Shown: positions 12,584-27,333 of the stretch, in pieces
How positions within the stretch are numbered: the first letter of the stretch is position 1
Layout of the letters: the number at the start of each line of letters is the position of its first letter
Notes under the pieces: generated by a model
What the model was told of the DNA's origin: nothing
The model's database searches: none
What the model saw: only the letters and a program-made list of their open reading frames with translations
Source: Cantharellus purpuraceus
Taxonomy: Eukaryota; Basidiomycota; Agaricomycetes; Cantharellales; Hydnaceae
Assembly: GCA_025174535.1 (NCBI GenBank)
Contig: JALBUN010000005.1
Coordinates: forward strand, 868,001-932,000
Direction: 5' to 3'
DNA length: 64,000 nucleotides
Position numbers and translations under genes: made by a program

Positions 12584-15500
12584 CTACTTATTCTTCTTTC
12601 TGCCTAAGGATAGTATACTACTTTTGCGAGACAGCGTACTTGACGGATTAGTAGACAGAAGTAGTGGCCTTGTCGCAGATCGTTTTTCCGCCTGACGGCG
12701 TCTGTTGCGTGTATGACCGTGACCTGCATCTAGGATTGGTGACCTGCTACTCCTTTGCATCTCCTTTAAGACTTGCTGGAACCTTAGCGACCACCAACCG
12801 CGCTCCTCGCGTTCTTCCTGAACAAGGTCGGTTGGCCTACCTTTCTGGGCTTCATCCAGCTGCTGAGATGGGCTCATCGGAAGTGGAAGCCCAGAAGCCA
12901 AGATAGACATCACAGAATGTTTGGTGTCCGAATCTAAATCTGTGTTTCCGCCATTCGTAAAGAGATTCACTGTATATGAAGGGAAGGATAAAGAACGTAA
13001 TGTGAATCGGAAGCATCGTTCGAATGCATCCAACCATTTCAGTTTGGCCTCAGAAAGCGCCTCGAAAGCGCCATCAGCAGAATTTGAAGACTTCTGATCG
13101 GGAATGCCGAGATACACTGAGATCGCTGGTGTGCAGTTTGACAAGGTGCCGTTACTTAGTGTCTTCGATGTCATTGACATAATTTCCACTGTGATCAAGT
13201 GATCATAAGATGCTGCATTATGATAAGTTCGGGATCAAATCGTCAAGACCATAGAACTAACCGAGTTGACCTGACTGATCTGTGACGCCGAGCACCCTTG
13301 ACACTCCGACATCATCCACTAGCTTCCAAGTCTCCTTAGCCTCCGCTGCATTCTTAGAGCTGCGGAGGAGGTGCAATTTTTCGGACATCGGAGTCGTAAG
13401 GATCAGTAAATCCGTGAACACGAAGGCATAAACCGAGCTCTCTTTCAGCTTGTGTCGCAAAGAGCCTCGTATGGAAGAAGACCTCGAGCGACTAGGGTTC
13501 GATATGCTGGGCCGGGAATTCAGGGTCATATCTGATGATGTCGGGTCGGCGTGAAGACCCTGCTCCGTCTCAGAAGAGGCAAGGTTGTTTGCTTGTGTTA
13601 CGGGATGGTATGTCCAATCTCCAGCGAAAGAGGACGCCTCGGAGGACACAGACGTCATCCTACGCAATGTGTTTCTAGAGTTCCCAGATGCAGAAATCTC
13701 CAGAGACGAGTCTAACGCATGACATTCCTTGTCAGTCAGATAAAAACGACGAAGTAGGCCTTGCGCAACAAGTCTACGTTCTCTTCTAGCTAATTGAAAG
13801 CCGGAAGGCAGACCCTTGATGCGTGATGCCAAATTCTTAACGAGTTCGTACTCTTCTTCACGAGCTTTGACTTCCTGCATAACACGGATGATGATGTCTG
13901 TGGAGTGCAGAAGAGAGAAGGTGGCCAGATGATCTGGATGATTTCGAGGCGTAAACTCCCAGAGTTGCTAGTGAGGTATAAGCCAATCAGTCCACCTGAA
14001 AACATTAAGTAACCGCACCTTGAAGAACAAAGGATACTTCATAAGACGCTGCACCGGTTTCAACAGGAAGCTTTGCAGATTCATTGACTCGCACTCGGGA
14101 GAAGCAGTTTGAATTCTGACAAATTCCCCAAAGTCACTCAGCATATCCTTGCTCATAGCTTCGATGGCCGAAGTAACGCTTTCCAATCTGACCAAGTAAG
14201 GCTGATGGAGCTCCAGCCGCGGCACAAATGGCCTCAAAGTTTCAGCCACCTGGATGACAACTGGGTACTGAGCCGATCGAGTGGCGTGCAATGCAGAAGA
14301 GATCTGAGAGTGTAGATGCATGATATCGTCAAACCAATCAAATAGGCGTGTCACATCGCGCGGGATGCCCGTGATCCAGGTCTTATCCTCATGTCGCAGT
14401 GGGTTAACAAAGAGGCGCAAAATGAGACGCAGGCTCTTAACAAATGCAAGTTCGGTTTCGCACAGCTCCCAGATTACCTCTTGACGTCGCATCTCCGATG
14501 GGCCGTGTCGCTCAGCTAGGGAATCAAATGCGCCGTAGGGTAAAGTAGACCGCCAAGTACGAAGGGGATTAGGTTCTGTGCCTCTGGGCGTCGTAACGGC
14601 ATTGCGCGAGTCCATTTCCTCATAAGTCTGCGACTGATCCCTCCAACTTGGACGAGGGTCGGAAATCCCATCCTCCAGATGTAATTCCCGTTGTCTATCC
14701 GCTTCGACCTGCAACTGTCTGAACAAAGCTTCAGCACCAGAGCTTAGGGTTCCTTCAACGCCAGTCCCAGGATCTGATAATCGACCATCACCAACCGACG
14801 ACATGTCTGTATCAGTTAATATATTACTATTTAGAGATCGATCGCTCGAAAACGCATCGTCAACTTTCGCAGCAGCCGCAGCCATAGACGACTTATTGCG
14901 ATCTTCGTGCCTGTCAAAAAGTGAGACAATATCCCTTCCAAAGGATAAATAACCTGCCGCTGTTTGTCCACTGCATCAGAAGTCTTCTGGGTAACGCGGC
15001 CGTAAACGTGCTTATGAGACCCGTCTTCTCTCCAGATGGGTGGCGACGCCCAATCACCCCAGCTGTCTTGACTTACCCGCCCTGGAGACCCTTGATCCTG
15101 TTCACAATATTGAGGAAGCGGCGTCGTTGAGATTCTGTGAAGGCTAGCCACACGAGTGATCCGAGACTCAAGATCGTCGCCCTCTGTAAGAGGATGTACG
15201 AATTTGGGAGTCGGTGGCAAGGGGGGCTCATTCTCCTCGTCCTCAGTATCGCTATCATCTTGTGATTCAGAGACTTCATCATCAAACCCAAAGTCATCGT
15301 CATTGCCGAAACCAGCTTCAGCCTGTGGTTCAGGCTCTTCTAACAGTGAATCCTCGTCATCATGCATGTCTAGCCTTGAGAAGAACGCGTCATCATCGTC
15401 TTCATTGTCATCAGGTTTTTGTCCTGGATGCTGGTTCCATTGTGTTCTGAGGGCAGGTTGCGATGAACGAGGCATATTAATGTTTTTTACCGGTACACCC

Positions 15501-17598
15501 GTAGCCTGATCACTTTGTTCCAGACATAAGCCATCCACTAGACCCGCTAAGGCTCGGCGTCTTCGTTCCTCATTGTTCGCTACCGCAATAGCAACCTCAT
15601 CAGGAACAATGTAATCACCATTGCCGACAGGGTTATAAACGCTTGTTTGAGAAGCCGAAAGAGCTAGAATACTGAAGTCTTGAGACGCAGCAGCAGTTGA
15701 TATCGGTTTTTCACTATTTGCGGAAGGTGAAGGAGAGGGTCGCTCAGCTACATCAGGATTGCAGATCATAAGTCTCCGAAGCTGAGGAAGAGATTGAACA
15801 GAAGAGTCAGAACCACTAGGGCGATGAGAGATAGAAGATTCTCGGTGCAGTGGCTTGGAACGGAGTAAAGCGGGAATGCCAGACCGGGATGAGATAGGTG
15901 GCGTCTTCGAAACAACCGACTTCGTCTCGATCTTCTTGGTGAGTGAAGCGTGTAGCGAAGGTTCTCGCGTAGGAGCGGGAGTTGAAGTCTGGAGATGTGA
16001 AGACAATTGATGTCGACAATCCTAGAATCGAGTTTCGACACTGATTCAATCTAGTAACACATGAGCAATTCACCCACCTGCTTATGTATACTGTACAGTT
16101 GATGACCTGGCCCTTCAATAGGCTGTGTTTGCGATGCAGCAGGAGGTGGAGGCGTATACGGAGTATGCATTGGGTTTTTCCGACGGACAGTCGACAGCCG
16201 GACAGTGTTGTTGAGGACCGTCTTATCACCGTGTTGCACCAAGTTTCCGTGGTTGTTGACGACATTAGATGCAGATAATGATTCTGAGCTGAAATTGAGG
16301 ACTGTCCTCGACTGCGGCGAGAAGGTGCGAGTAGAATGAGCGGAGGTATCGGCTCTCTTAGGAGAGAAGTGAGGTCGAGTATCTGAGACAGATCTTTCAC
16401 CAATGACATGTCCACTCTCGCTCGTTAACGCCAGTCCATATCTGGGTCCATAGGGTGCACGTTGTTGGGTGTCCACATGAGATTGTTGATGTTTTGTCTT
16501 GTCTATCATCATGGATGTATCAGCTTCCGCATGTGCATCATGAGGCATGGAAGAAGTAGCTAGATCAGAGCCCGACCTCAAATCGTGGGGCAAGCCGTTA
16601 TAGTGAGGTTCGGAATCAGACGAGGACGTATATCTTTGTGATGTTCTTCGATTCTGTCCAAGACATCGAGTGACATCTTTGAGCGTTCGAGGCATCATTG
16701 GCTGGAGCGTCGGCGAAGATTGGTGACTCAGCTTAGCCTGCGGTATTCGCGAACGTGACTTTCTTCTTGAAGGCAGACCCGAGATAGCTTCACTGTCAGG
16801 AGTTGCCTCACGAGAATGCAAGAGAAGAGGTGTAACAGCTTGTTTTCGGGCTGACGGAGACGAAGGGCGTGATGTAGACGCCTGAAGGGTCAAAGCAGAC
16901 AAAGCAGCAGGGGAAGCAGTTCGAGATCTAGGAGCACGCAGTTTGGAACGCTGTCGTTTCTGCACAGGCACATCTCCCAAGTTGTCTCCATTTCTTCCTT
17001 GAGACTTGGACTGCGAGTGTTCGGGATCACCAAAATGCCTAGGCTTGAAATTGTAAGACTCCTCGATATGACCCTCAGACCAAGAGTCTTCATCCATGGG
17101 CGGAGAACGAGATCGCGACCTGCCTCTGGTATTTCGGACACGATGACTTGACTCTTGAGCATGATGCGGCGACTGTCCGTGATCACAGCTCGAAGTTAGG
17201 AAGTCATCCTCTTTCCGGGAATTATGATTCCTCGGATGCGTAGACTGGCTTCGTTTACCTTTTCCTTGTCTCTTCACTCTTTCTGTAGATTCATGTCCTT
17301 CTAGGTTGCCAGCTACTAGAGGTTTGTATGCCAGAGAGGGTGAGACAGCGCCAGTAGTATCAGCACGTCCGCGGTCAATATCAAACTGGACGGATTGGAT
17401 AGAATGATGACTTCTGGCCTTGCGCACGCCCCTCGCATGGCCTTCTTGTTCGACGTTTTCTTGCTCGCGCGGATCCAGCGTATTAGAAGACGAAGGAGCA
17501 TCAGAAACATGCGGAGAGTCATAGTAGTTGTCTCTGTGCTGGGATACTATGGAGTGCGCGGCCGTAGAGAAACGACGTGTTTGACGGAGAGAAGCCAT
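12584..17598 (-). CDS. Rho guanine-nucleotide exchange factor (DH-PH protein)
   Basis: Activates Rho-type GTPases by nucleotide exchange; expected at the cell cortex in polarity or cytokinesis. The N-terminal half (17598 down to about 14900) is low-complexity, Ser/Arg/Pro-rich, with an acidic stretch near 15240-15370. The Dbl-homology domain lies at about 14460-13990: RRQEVIWELCETELAFVKSL opens it, and the helix NLQSFLLKPVQRLMKYPLFFK is the diagnostic signature (LLKPVQRLMKYPL). The next exon (13880-13257) continues DH and begins a PH domain (RRFYLTD...YAFVFTDLLILT), which finishes in the last exon with KWLDAFERCFRFTL. The C-terminus is basic (LGRKKNK-stop). About 1,500 aa. I chose the ATG at 17598 (MASLRQTRRFS); an in-frame ATG at 17733 is also possible. 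Small introns separate at least five exons. Confidence 0.88.
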
Positions 17599-18327
17599 GA
17601 ACCAGTAACTCCACGTTTGGGGACCCGTGGACCAGAGAGCAAGAGAATGACTATTGAGTGAACCTCGAAGTGTTCTAACAGTCCGAGTTGTTATGTAATC
17701 AACCAATACAACCCTTTGGTCCTCTATCTTCAACTTGAAGTCAAACTAATAGGAAATCCCCAATAACAGAGTGCAAGGCTTCACGGATTTTGGATAAAAA
17801 AAAGGCAGTAGCGGAAGTGGTAGTAAAATCATACCTTTTATGATAGTTTGATGCGCCTGATGGCTGTGATTGACACGACTTCTTCGAGATACAATTGCAG
17901 TTCAGTTAAATCACGCCTGCTTCCATTAATGCATAGTCAACTTCTATGTTTCAGACTAGGATAATAAACCAGAGACGAAACCGAATATGACTAAATGGTC
18001 GATCCTAGGCCTTATCATTTACAGTTAGTCGAAACCCGTCTAGTTGAATTCCAATTCACAGTCAATTGCACTTAAAATCGGGACTGTAAGCCAGGCCACT
18101 GGCAAGGCATTTATATCATTGATACGATGCGTGAACATGGTTCTGAGCATCGTGATGTTAGCTGGATCTGGTTATACATGGCCACTTATGGGGCCTACTA
18201 TTGTCCAAATCAAACCTGGATTGGTAAAGAAAAACCTAAAAACTGTCCGCTGAGTACCTCGACTTTACAAATACATACACAGAATCATCTATGCCAAGGC
18301 AGAACAGTAATCTACCCCCTGATAGCT
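17599..18327. other. Intergenic, promoter side of RhoGEF
   Basis: No gene seen. Holds the upstream region of the minus-strand RhoGEF and the 3' flank of the minus-strand secreted-protein gene. Confidence 0.45.
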
Positions 18328-19102
18328 TCATGAGGTCGCAAAGTCATCCGGTAGTCCCAAGTCAGCGAAAGTGAGGTTCTAAAGACAACATTGTTGTTAA
18401 ATTTAGGGGATAGAGTGAATGGGAACATACGGAAGCAGTCAAGACGTCTTGCCCTCCTTGCTGGAGAGATTGCACGTTCGTTTGAGCAGTTGCAATCGCA
18501 CTAGACAAGGTAGAATCTGATGTCGTAATTGCTGCGGGCATCTGGCTCACGGCGTCCCGAACGCCCTTGATACCTTCAGCAACAAGCTTTTGGCTGTTGA
18601 TTGGGTATGGAGATGATCAGATTATGCATCACAGATCTTCAGCATCAGCCACTGACTCGTTCACTGAGGGTTTTGACCCCGATACAAGGGCCCCGCCAAT
18701 CCTGTCAATAGCATCATGCGCAGTGGAAAGACCTGTCTGGCCAGTTGCAACCAGACTGGAGACCCCATTGTTCCCTGTGCTATTCGCCTGTGTGGCTATC
18801 TGCGACAAGGACGATTGTGTACTGCTTATGCTTTTGATAACAGTCAGACGGGCTGTTATCGCCAATAAGCATCTCATGCCCGCAGTATTAACATCAGAAC
18901 ACCCACCAGCAGTCAGCTTAGGATTATCAATGCTTTGAACCACTGCGCCTGCTATCCCGGACACCGTCGCATTACTGTTTATCAGATTCCCAACTTCTGT
19001 TGCAGCACCCTGGATAGTACCGAGGAATGAACGTTTCAATGGGGCCGCGTGAGACGTCGACACTAGGACGAATGTCACTGCCGCAAGCTGGGAGAAGCGC
19101 AT
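18328..19102 (-). CDS. Small secreted protein of unknown function
   Basis: Three exons give a 227-aa protein. The start at 19102 encodes a clear signal peptide (MRFSQLAAVTFVLVSTSHAA) followed by a KR pair at PLKR that could be a processing site. The mature part is rich in Ala, Ser, Thr, Val and Asn, with helical spacing and a few Cys (GGCSDV, MRCLL). Exon 1 joins through a short intron (about 39 nt) to LQKLVAEGIKGVRDAVSQMP, and exon 3 (after a 52-nt intron with GTATGT donor) ends NLTFADLGLPDDFATS-stop. The total coding length is a multiple of three, which supports the model. It resembles in style the small hydrophobic-surface-binding or cell-wall proteins of fungi, but I do not see a diagnostic motif, so the role is unknown. 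It may be extracellular or wall-bound. Confidence 0.7.
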
Positions 19103-19715
19103 AGTGAGTGTATGGAGTTGAGAGTGGGATGTTTCAACGAAAACGAAAGGCCTAAAGTTGCAGGATTGAGGTGAGCAAGGGAACTATAGGCTGGAAACTT
19201 GGACTTACTATGGGAATGTAGAAGATTGAAGGCCTTCCAGAGGCTTGGTGTTGGGGGATGAAGAGAACAAAGGCAACCCTCGAGGCTGACAGCAAACGCC
19301 CACCCTTTAAACGCCAGCGCCTCGAAAGGTTCACGGTGAGAGCTCAGAAAGATCCTGTGCCGTTCAGAAGCGTACTTAGAACATTGCCAGGAACAGCCCG
19401 GTGATGCGCCGAGTTACCCGACAATTAATGTTAGGTGGGCCATGTGTCCAAGTGGACAACTTCTGGACCCGTCACACCCTCGCCGAGACCTGCCAATGCC
19501 AGTCCGACATCTGTTGGTTCACATTCCATCACCTTCACGACCATCTCGATTCTCTCAGCACCCGATGCGGCAGCCATGGTGAAAGTTGGTCATTCATTCA
19601 TTTCATCATTTCATCGATGGTCATACTGGGCATAGCACTGCCATTGACTCTTATATCTCCCACGATACTCTTCCTGAAGATCTCTTCTCCTGCAACAGCT
19701 CACCAACATTCGTCT
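19103..19715. other. Intergenic with one doubtful small ORF
   Basis: Lies between two minus-strand genes. A 48-codon minus-strand frame (19577 down to 19431, starting MAAASGAERIEM and ending HLDTWPT-stop) looks faintly coding but matches nothing I know and could equally be chance or one exon of a small gene. The part next to 19102 is the secreted-protein promoter. Confidence 0.3.
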
Positions 19716-21903
<2,188 letters not shown>

Positions 21904-22531
21904 GATGTTAATAAAGCAACACGTTCGTTTCTGTAGGACTGGAGATAGATGGGCCCCCCTTTTGGCTGCGCGCTCTGAGAGGCTGTTGGGAGAAGTTCTA
22001 TCCAAAGACGACGGAGAAGTACTGTCTTAAATATTCGCTTGAGCACGCCATCCCGTGGGTGCCGGTCTAGTTTGGACGTGGTTGGGTCAAATATGGCCCG
22101 CGGATGCGCGTCACCAGATAAGCGAGATCGCAGTTTTCACTCCCGTCGTCAATCATCCCCGTCAGAGGGCCCATCCACCCTGACCTGGCTAACGAGTGAG
22201 AGATGGCGCAGAAAGAGAAGGATCTAGCGCACACCGGACAAGTTTAACAAGTTTATCAATCCAGGGCAAGATTAATTCAAACCACAATTGTTCCGGACTA
22301 AGGTTAGCCGATCAACTCATTACTGCTTCAATTCCGGACATGGACATGTGCCTGTTACCCTCTCACGTCTTGGTCCGGATCAGCGCTCAGCGGATGCCTC
22401 CTCGTACACTTACAGCTGCCTCGGTCCGTGGCCAACAGGATACATTTCCAGGAGCTACATACAACTCAGCAATGGAAAGCGAAACAGAAAACATAGAGCA
22501 GGTAGGACAAATATTGGAATACATCACGACT
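21904..22531. other. Intergenic, MET17 promoter side
   Basis: No gene recognised. It carries the upstream region of the minus-strand homocysteine synthase gene and the 3' flank of the dsRBM-like gene. Confidence 0.4.
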
Positions 22532-25500
22532 CTATTTCTTTCCGCTTCTACTCTGCCCCTTCAGCCTCCCCAGCACCGACTTGGCGACACGCTCCTTCCC
22601 CGCAATCAAAGTCGGGAAGGTCGTAGGAAGCTCTAATCTCTCTTTTCCCAAGATAATCCATACTTTGAATGGTTTATCATTCTCTTCGTCGGACAGTTTC
22701 TCATGACAAATGTCTGGGCTCGGAAGACCCTTCTTGATACAGTGGTCTGAGAAAAGCACCGAAATCCATCAGAAGCTGCAGGGAAGGAGTCAGAAGGTAA
22801 ATTACGTACCCAATAATGCGGTCACATATGGTTTCTCCTTCTGTTGGCTCCCCTTCTGCTTCTGGGGCGAGAGTGCCTTGTCTCGCGCTTGTTTCTTCGT
22901 CTTGCCACCTTGCTCGGCTGTATCGAGAGCCTGCGAGGAGCAAGCCATCTTCTCCGAGCCTTGTTCAAGGTCTTCGGTCGGAACGCTCATAACGCGTTCT
23001 GCCCGAGGAGGACCATTGCCAACTCGCTCATTTTCGAGCCTGCCTTGTTCAGAACCTTGTGACATTGACCGTGATCTCCCACGTGCCCGTTTATTCGATG
23101 TTGGTTCATTGTCTTCCCCTACTGGGGAGCGTCCGCGCTTGGAGGGTGCAGTGACTCCTTCATCGGGTGTGGAACTATGCGGATCGGTGCCATTAATCGG
23201 TGCCGGCGGGGTACAAATTGACGGGCTTAGAGCCGATGTTGGGCTAGGAGGTTGTGACGCTATCCAAGTCATTAGGTCACAGCTTCAAAAGTACTTAAAG
23301 GAAGCGATGGTGAAACACTCACGTTCAGACAAGGGTGTTGGACCAGACTCTGTTTCTTTCGTCGCCTTTACAGACTCAGCATTCACGTTGACCCTCTTCA
23401 TTTCAACTAGAGGGTGCGCCTGAGTATTAGACTGAGGTTTGACCAGACGCGGACGAGACGAAAGTCTTCGGGGACGAAGCTGCTCTGCTTGCAAGACATG
23501 ATCCTCTAGACCATACTTGCGCTTTTCACCTTGCTGAGAGACACTAGGGGCAGCAGTAGTATTCGGAGAAGATGGTCGATCGTCCGTCAGGTGAGAGTTA
23601 TGCTCTCCGGGAGGTGCACTCCCCGTGGAGTGCATCTCATCGCCATTCGGTTGTACAGGCTGAGAAGATGCCCGTGAATGTGAAGACAGGTGGGATGTCG
23701 TCAAACCAGGGTTCGACGACGCATTTCCAGCACCTGGTTCATGAGCATGGGGAGGAGGCGGAACATGAGTCACAGTCCTACGATCAGGAATGCGATCGTA
23801 GTCTGGCGCATAGTGTCCCTGCTCAAAAGCACGAGAGCGACCTTGCGCTTGACGTCTCGCAAACTCGCCATTTTCATAACGATACTCTGCAGCCACAGCT
23901 TGAGGATGCGCGCGGGAAACAGAATGAGGAATGAGAGTATGTGCGTCGCCAGTGGCAGCAGCGTATTCGGTACCATACGGCAGTGAATGCATCACACCAG
24001 CAGGAAGAGAAGAGCCCGATGCAGAAACAGCACTAGAAGAAGGCTCCGCATTCAGACCTTCACCAAGCCCGCCCTCATGAGCAAAGTCATGGCTGCGATC
24101 GCGGTCATGATACCTGTTATAAGCCGGCCTCACAGGTGGAGGCATGGGCGGTGGAGCACGTATGAACGACGTTGCCGTGTTCACACTCGGTCTACCTAAC
24201 CCATGCGCATACCCCTCGTGTGCCGGCCCAGGATCAGCCAGAAAGTAGCCATGCTGCTCGTACTCGAAAGGATATGCACCACCCGGGAAATCGAGGCCAC
24301 CAGGAGGAACAACAGAATATGGATGAAAACGAGCAGGAATTCCATGCCCATAAGAACGATAGTGGGGATGCGGCGGAGGGTGAAAGTGGTGGAAGTTTGG
24401 GTGAGGAGTGGGAAAACCATGATCACCAAACGGACGACGACGAACAGGTACATGATTAGAAAACCCTCCCCGAGGGCCGGTAGGAGCAAACCCACTGTGC
24501 CGACCGAAGCCTGCACCACGACCCCTGCCGTTGAACTGCCGTGGCTGTAACTTCTTTCCCACCCACCCCACAGACTTACCTCTTGCACGCGAGGCCTCCT
24601 TAGTTTGTACTAGCAGCGCATTCCCTATTTTGCTACTAGCTTTCGTCTCAGATCCACCTTCTTCCCCTGGAGCATCACCGTTTCCTTTCTTTGCTTTTTT
24701 CTGTTTCCTTTTCTTCCCTCCTTCAGTTATTGCTTCGCCATCTTCCATCTCGACATCAACTGATTCATTCGCAACTTGACCTTCGCTGCCCTGATCACCG
24801 GATGTAGGTGGCGGTTGACCACGACATTTGATGAAAGTCAATAACCCATCGTCCGCAGCGGCACATGTGACTGCGATTCTGGCGTCCATCTTAGACTTAT
24901 ACGCCAGTGGGACTGACCACTGCCTCTTGATGGGAGTGTCTGGCTCTGTATCTAATGTCAGGTCGACGGTTAAAGTGCAACCAAAGGCTGTGTGAAGGAG
25001 ACAGACAGAGGTATCAGCAAAGGCAAACAAGATTTTTAAAGTCGACGGAACGCACTGGCAAGATCGCATTCGTATGTAAAGTCGGGGCGTAGACCGTGTT
25101 TAATCTTATTCAACGCTTGTCCAAGTGCAGGGAATATTTGCTCAGTGCAACGTCGCTTCATTTCCATGGTCACCCGTGCCTCTATTTCAGCTGCCACTCC
25201 ACGGATGTAATCGCCACACTAAACATGAAGGTGAGGTGGATGATTGTTAGGAAGCGGTCTGCGTACGCACTCCTTGCGAACACGCTAGTATGCAGACGGC
25301 AACTTTTGCATCTGCCCGTTTAGAAAAGATCGCATCGACGAGATAAGACTGAGATGGCCCGTCTGGACGTGAAAGGCGAAGAAGGCATCCATGTACTTCA
25401 AGTCTATCAACTTCATAGGCGCCAAGCGAGTGGTAGAAATAAACTCACACCCGATTTTGATATCGGTGTACCAATGGAATGTGACACTCATTCTGGAGCC

Positions 25501-26885
25501 CTTGGCAGACTGTAGCATATAGTGTAATTAGGGTCGGAGAGCCAGATCGAATAGAGCAAAAACACACCTGAACCATGGTATTCAGCCAAGCAACCGCGTT
25601 GATTTCACCGTTGCCTTTCACCCCCATTTGATCAGGCATTGGTTTAGGGAGTGTGTCATGAAATGCCTGAAGAGTGGTCGCTGTAGAGGCTGCGACTATA
25701 TAATATTTGAGCTGAGCTATATATAGATGACATAAAACAAAGCGACTGACGAGGTGGCATCGCCTCAGCACCGAAAAAGGGGGCAACAATGGGTTCCTTG
25801 AGACCATCTCCGTGCTTGATGAATTCGATGACACCTTGGTCGAGGGCAAGTTTGGCACATGCGGCCTTCGCAAGAGACTTCTTTGGATAATCGCTAGAGA
25901 CTAGCACGGAGTATGTTCTCTGGATGTGAGACGAAAGGGACACTTTAAGGGCACAGCCGAATGCTATAAGGCGCCATCAGACCAAGCATTGTGTAAAGGC
26001 AGAATAGACGAATCACCGTCGGATAATTTCTTCTCGACGAGATACACCCACCTGGGTACTACCGAACCAGCTCTCCACTCAAAACAGCACTTATCTATCT
26101 CAGAAGCGGCCCTTGACCCCTGATTGTCCTCGACACCTTGACCTTCATTGCCACTCTTGAGTCCAACCTCTGTGTCGCCCTCGTCTTTCTTCACACCAGC
26201 ATCAAGCTTGGCAAGCACAAGGCCACGCCTTGCGGTATCGCCATACTTGATGAAACTGATAGCGCCCAGCTTTATAGCGGAACTGGCCGCAGCGATCTTT
26301 GCTTCAGAGTTGCGAGCAAATTCAGCTTTCGTACGGTATGAACGCGAAAGGCCATTTGGCCTACTGATTGTAAGAATACAGCTCTTCACTGTTTGAAAAT
26401 CAGCGTGATCAGCGTGATCGGGGCCATAGCTAGCAATGGCACATACCAGTCTGGCTAAGTTCTTCTATATATTCAAACTTTAATGGATTGAAACTGGTCG
26501 ATCCAAATTCTCTTTGCGCTGCATCTCGTAAGAATCGTACGGCGTCAGATGGAGCAACGATCGGAATCTCGCCAAAATCCTCTTCGTCTTTGTTCGCACG
26601 AGTGGTAGTGTCACCGAGGTAATACCCTGTGGCATTCGGGTTGGCAGCATCGACGAGTGGTATATCGAATCCATCCAGTTCCTCAGAGGGATCTTGCGCA
26701 AACTTGTCCAACGTAAGCGATCCCAATTTGAGCAGATTGTCTGTGGTCTGGTCGAAGACAGATGGTGCCAGTGTTGTGTGGTCAGTAGGAGTGTCAACCT
26801 CAGCCTCGGATTGCGGAGACTGTGGAGGATTTTCTAGTAAATCCGGGAGCGATGTAAGCAACGAATGCCTCATGATCATGGCCAT
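22532..26885 (-). CDS. Large protein with repeated dsRBM-like modules
   Basis: I do not know a named family for this gene. Several exons carry a repeated module whose C-terminal helix reads like a double-stranded-RNA-binding motif: SEAKIAAASSAIKLGAISFIKYGD (near 26250), KKSLAKAACAKLALDQ...FIKHGD (near 25850), DARIAVTCAAADDGLLTFIK (near 24870), and a last one at the C-terminus, KPYVTALLDHCIKKGL...FPTLIAGKERVAKSVLGRLKG (22830-22550). The core strand AFGC(A/T)L(K/T)V precedes two of them. Between the third and last module is a long low-complexity part with a basic patch (GGKKRKQKKAKKG), an RGG-like patch (GRGRGAGFGRH), and His/Pro/Gly-rich sequence. Start taken at 26885 (MAMIMRHSLL); 26951 is an alternative. 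About 1,100-1,200 aa. An RNA-binding role is inferred from the modules and the RGG patch. Confidence 0.65.
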
Positions 26886-27333
26886 GTCGCTTGACGAGTA
26901 GTTAGGATGGCAGTGGGTGGCGTGGACTGCCTGACTTTGTCGGCATTTCAATTATCAGTTGTTTACCAAAACCGTGCACCCTTTTAGATATCGATGAGAT
27001 CTTGCCGTATCAAGGGCCAACAGTAGAAAGTTGATTGGGACAAAGGAATGGTAATCGCAGTGTTCTACATGCAATGAATACTTGATACAATTATGACAGC
27101 TTGGGCCAAGTCAGTAATACTTAGGCCTAATCAATATACACGATAGCAGCGCTTTAAAAATTGTCGTTACGTACAATGGGGGTCATTTGCAGGACTTGCT
27201 GCCAAGTGTATTGCAGACCAAACTAGCAAATACTATAGTATCTTGACAGCCATATGCAACGCTGATACCAACACAACTCGACACCGCTCTAATGCAACTG
27301 TCCTTGTTGTCACAATAGCGCTTGCACATACGC
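26886..27333. other. Intergenic between two minus-strand genes
   Basis: Short region with no gene seen; it contains the upstream region of the dsRBM-like gene and the 3' flank of ERG25. Confidence 0.4.

Noticed and set aside
15156..15509. Ser-rich plus-strand ORF
   Set aside because: Complement of the acidic Asp/Glu-rich stretch of the RhoGEF.
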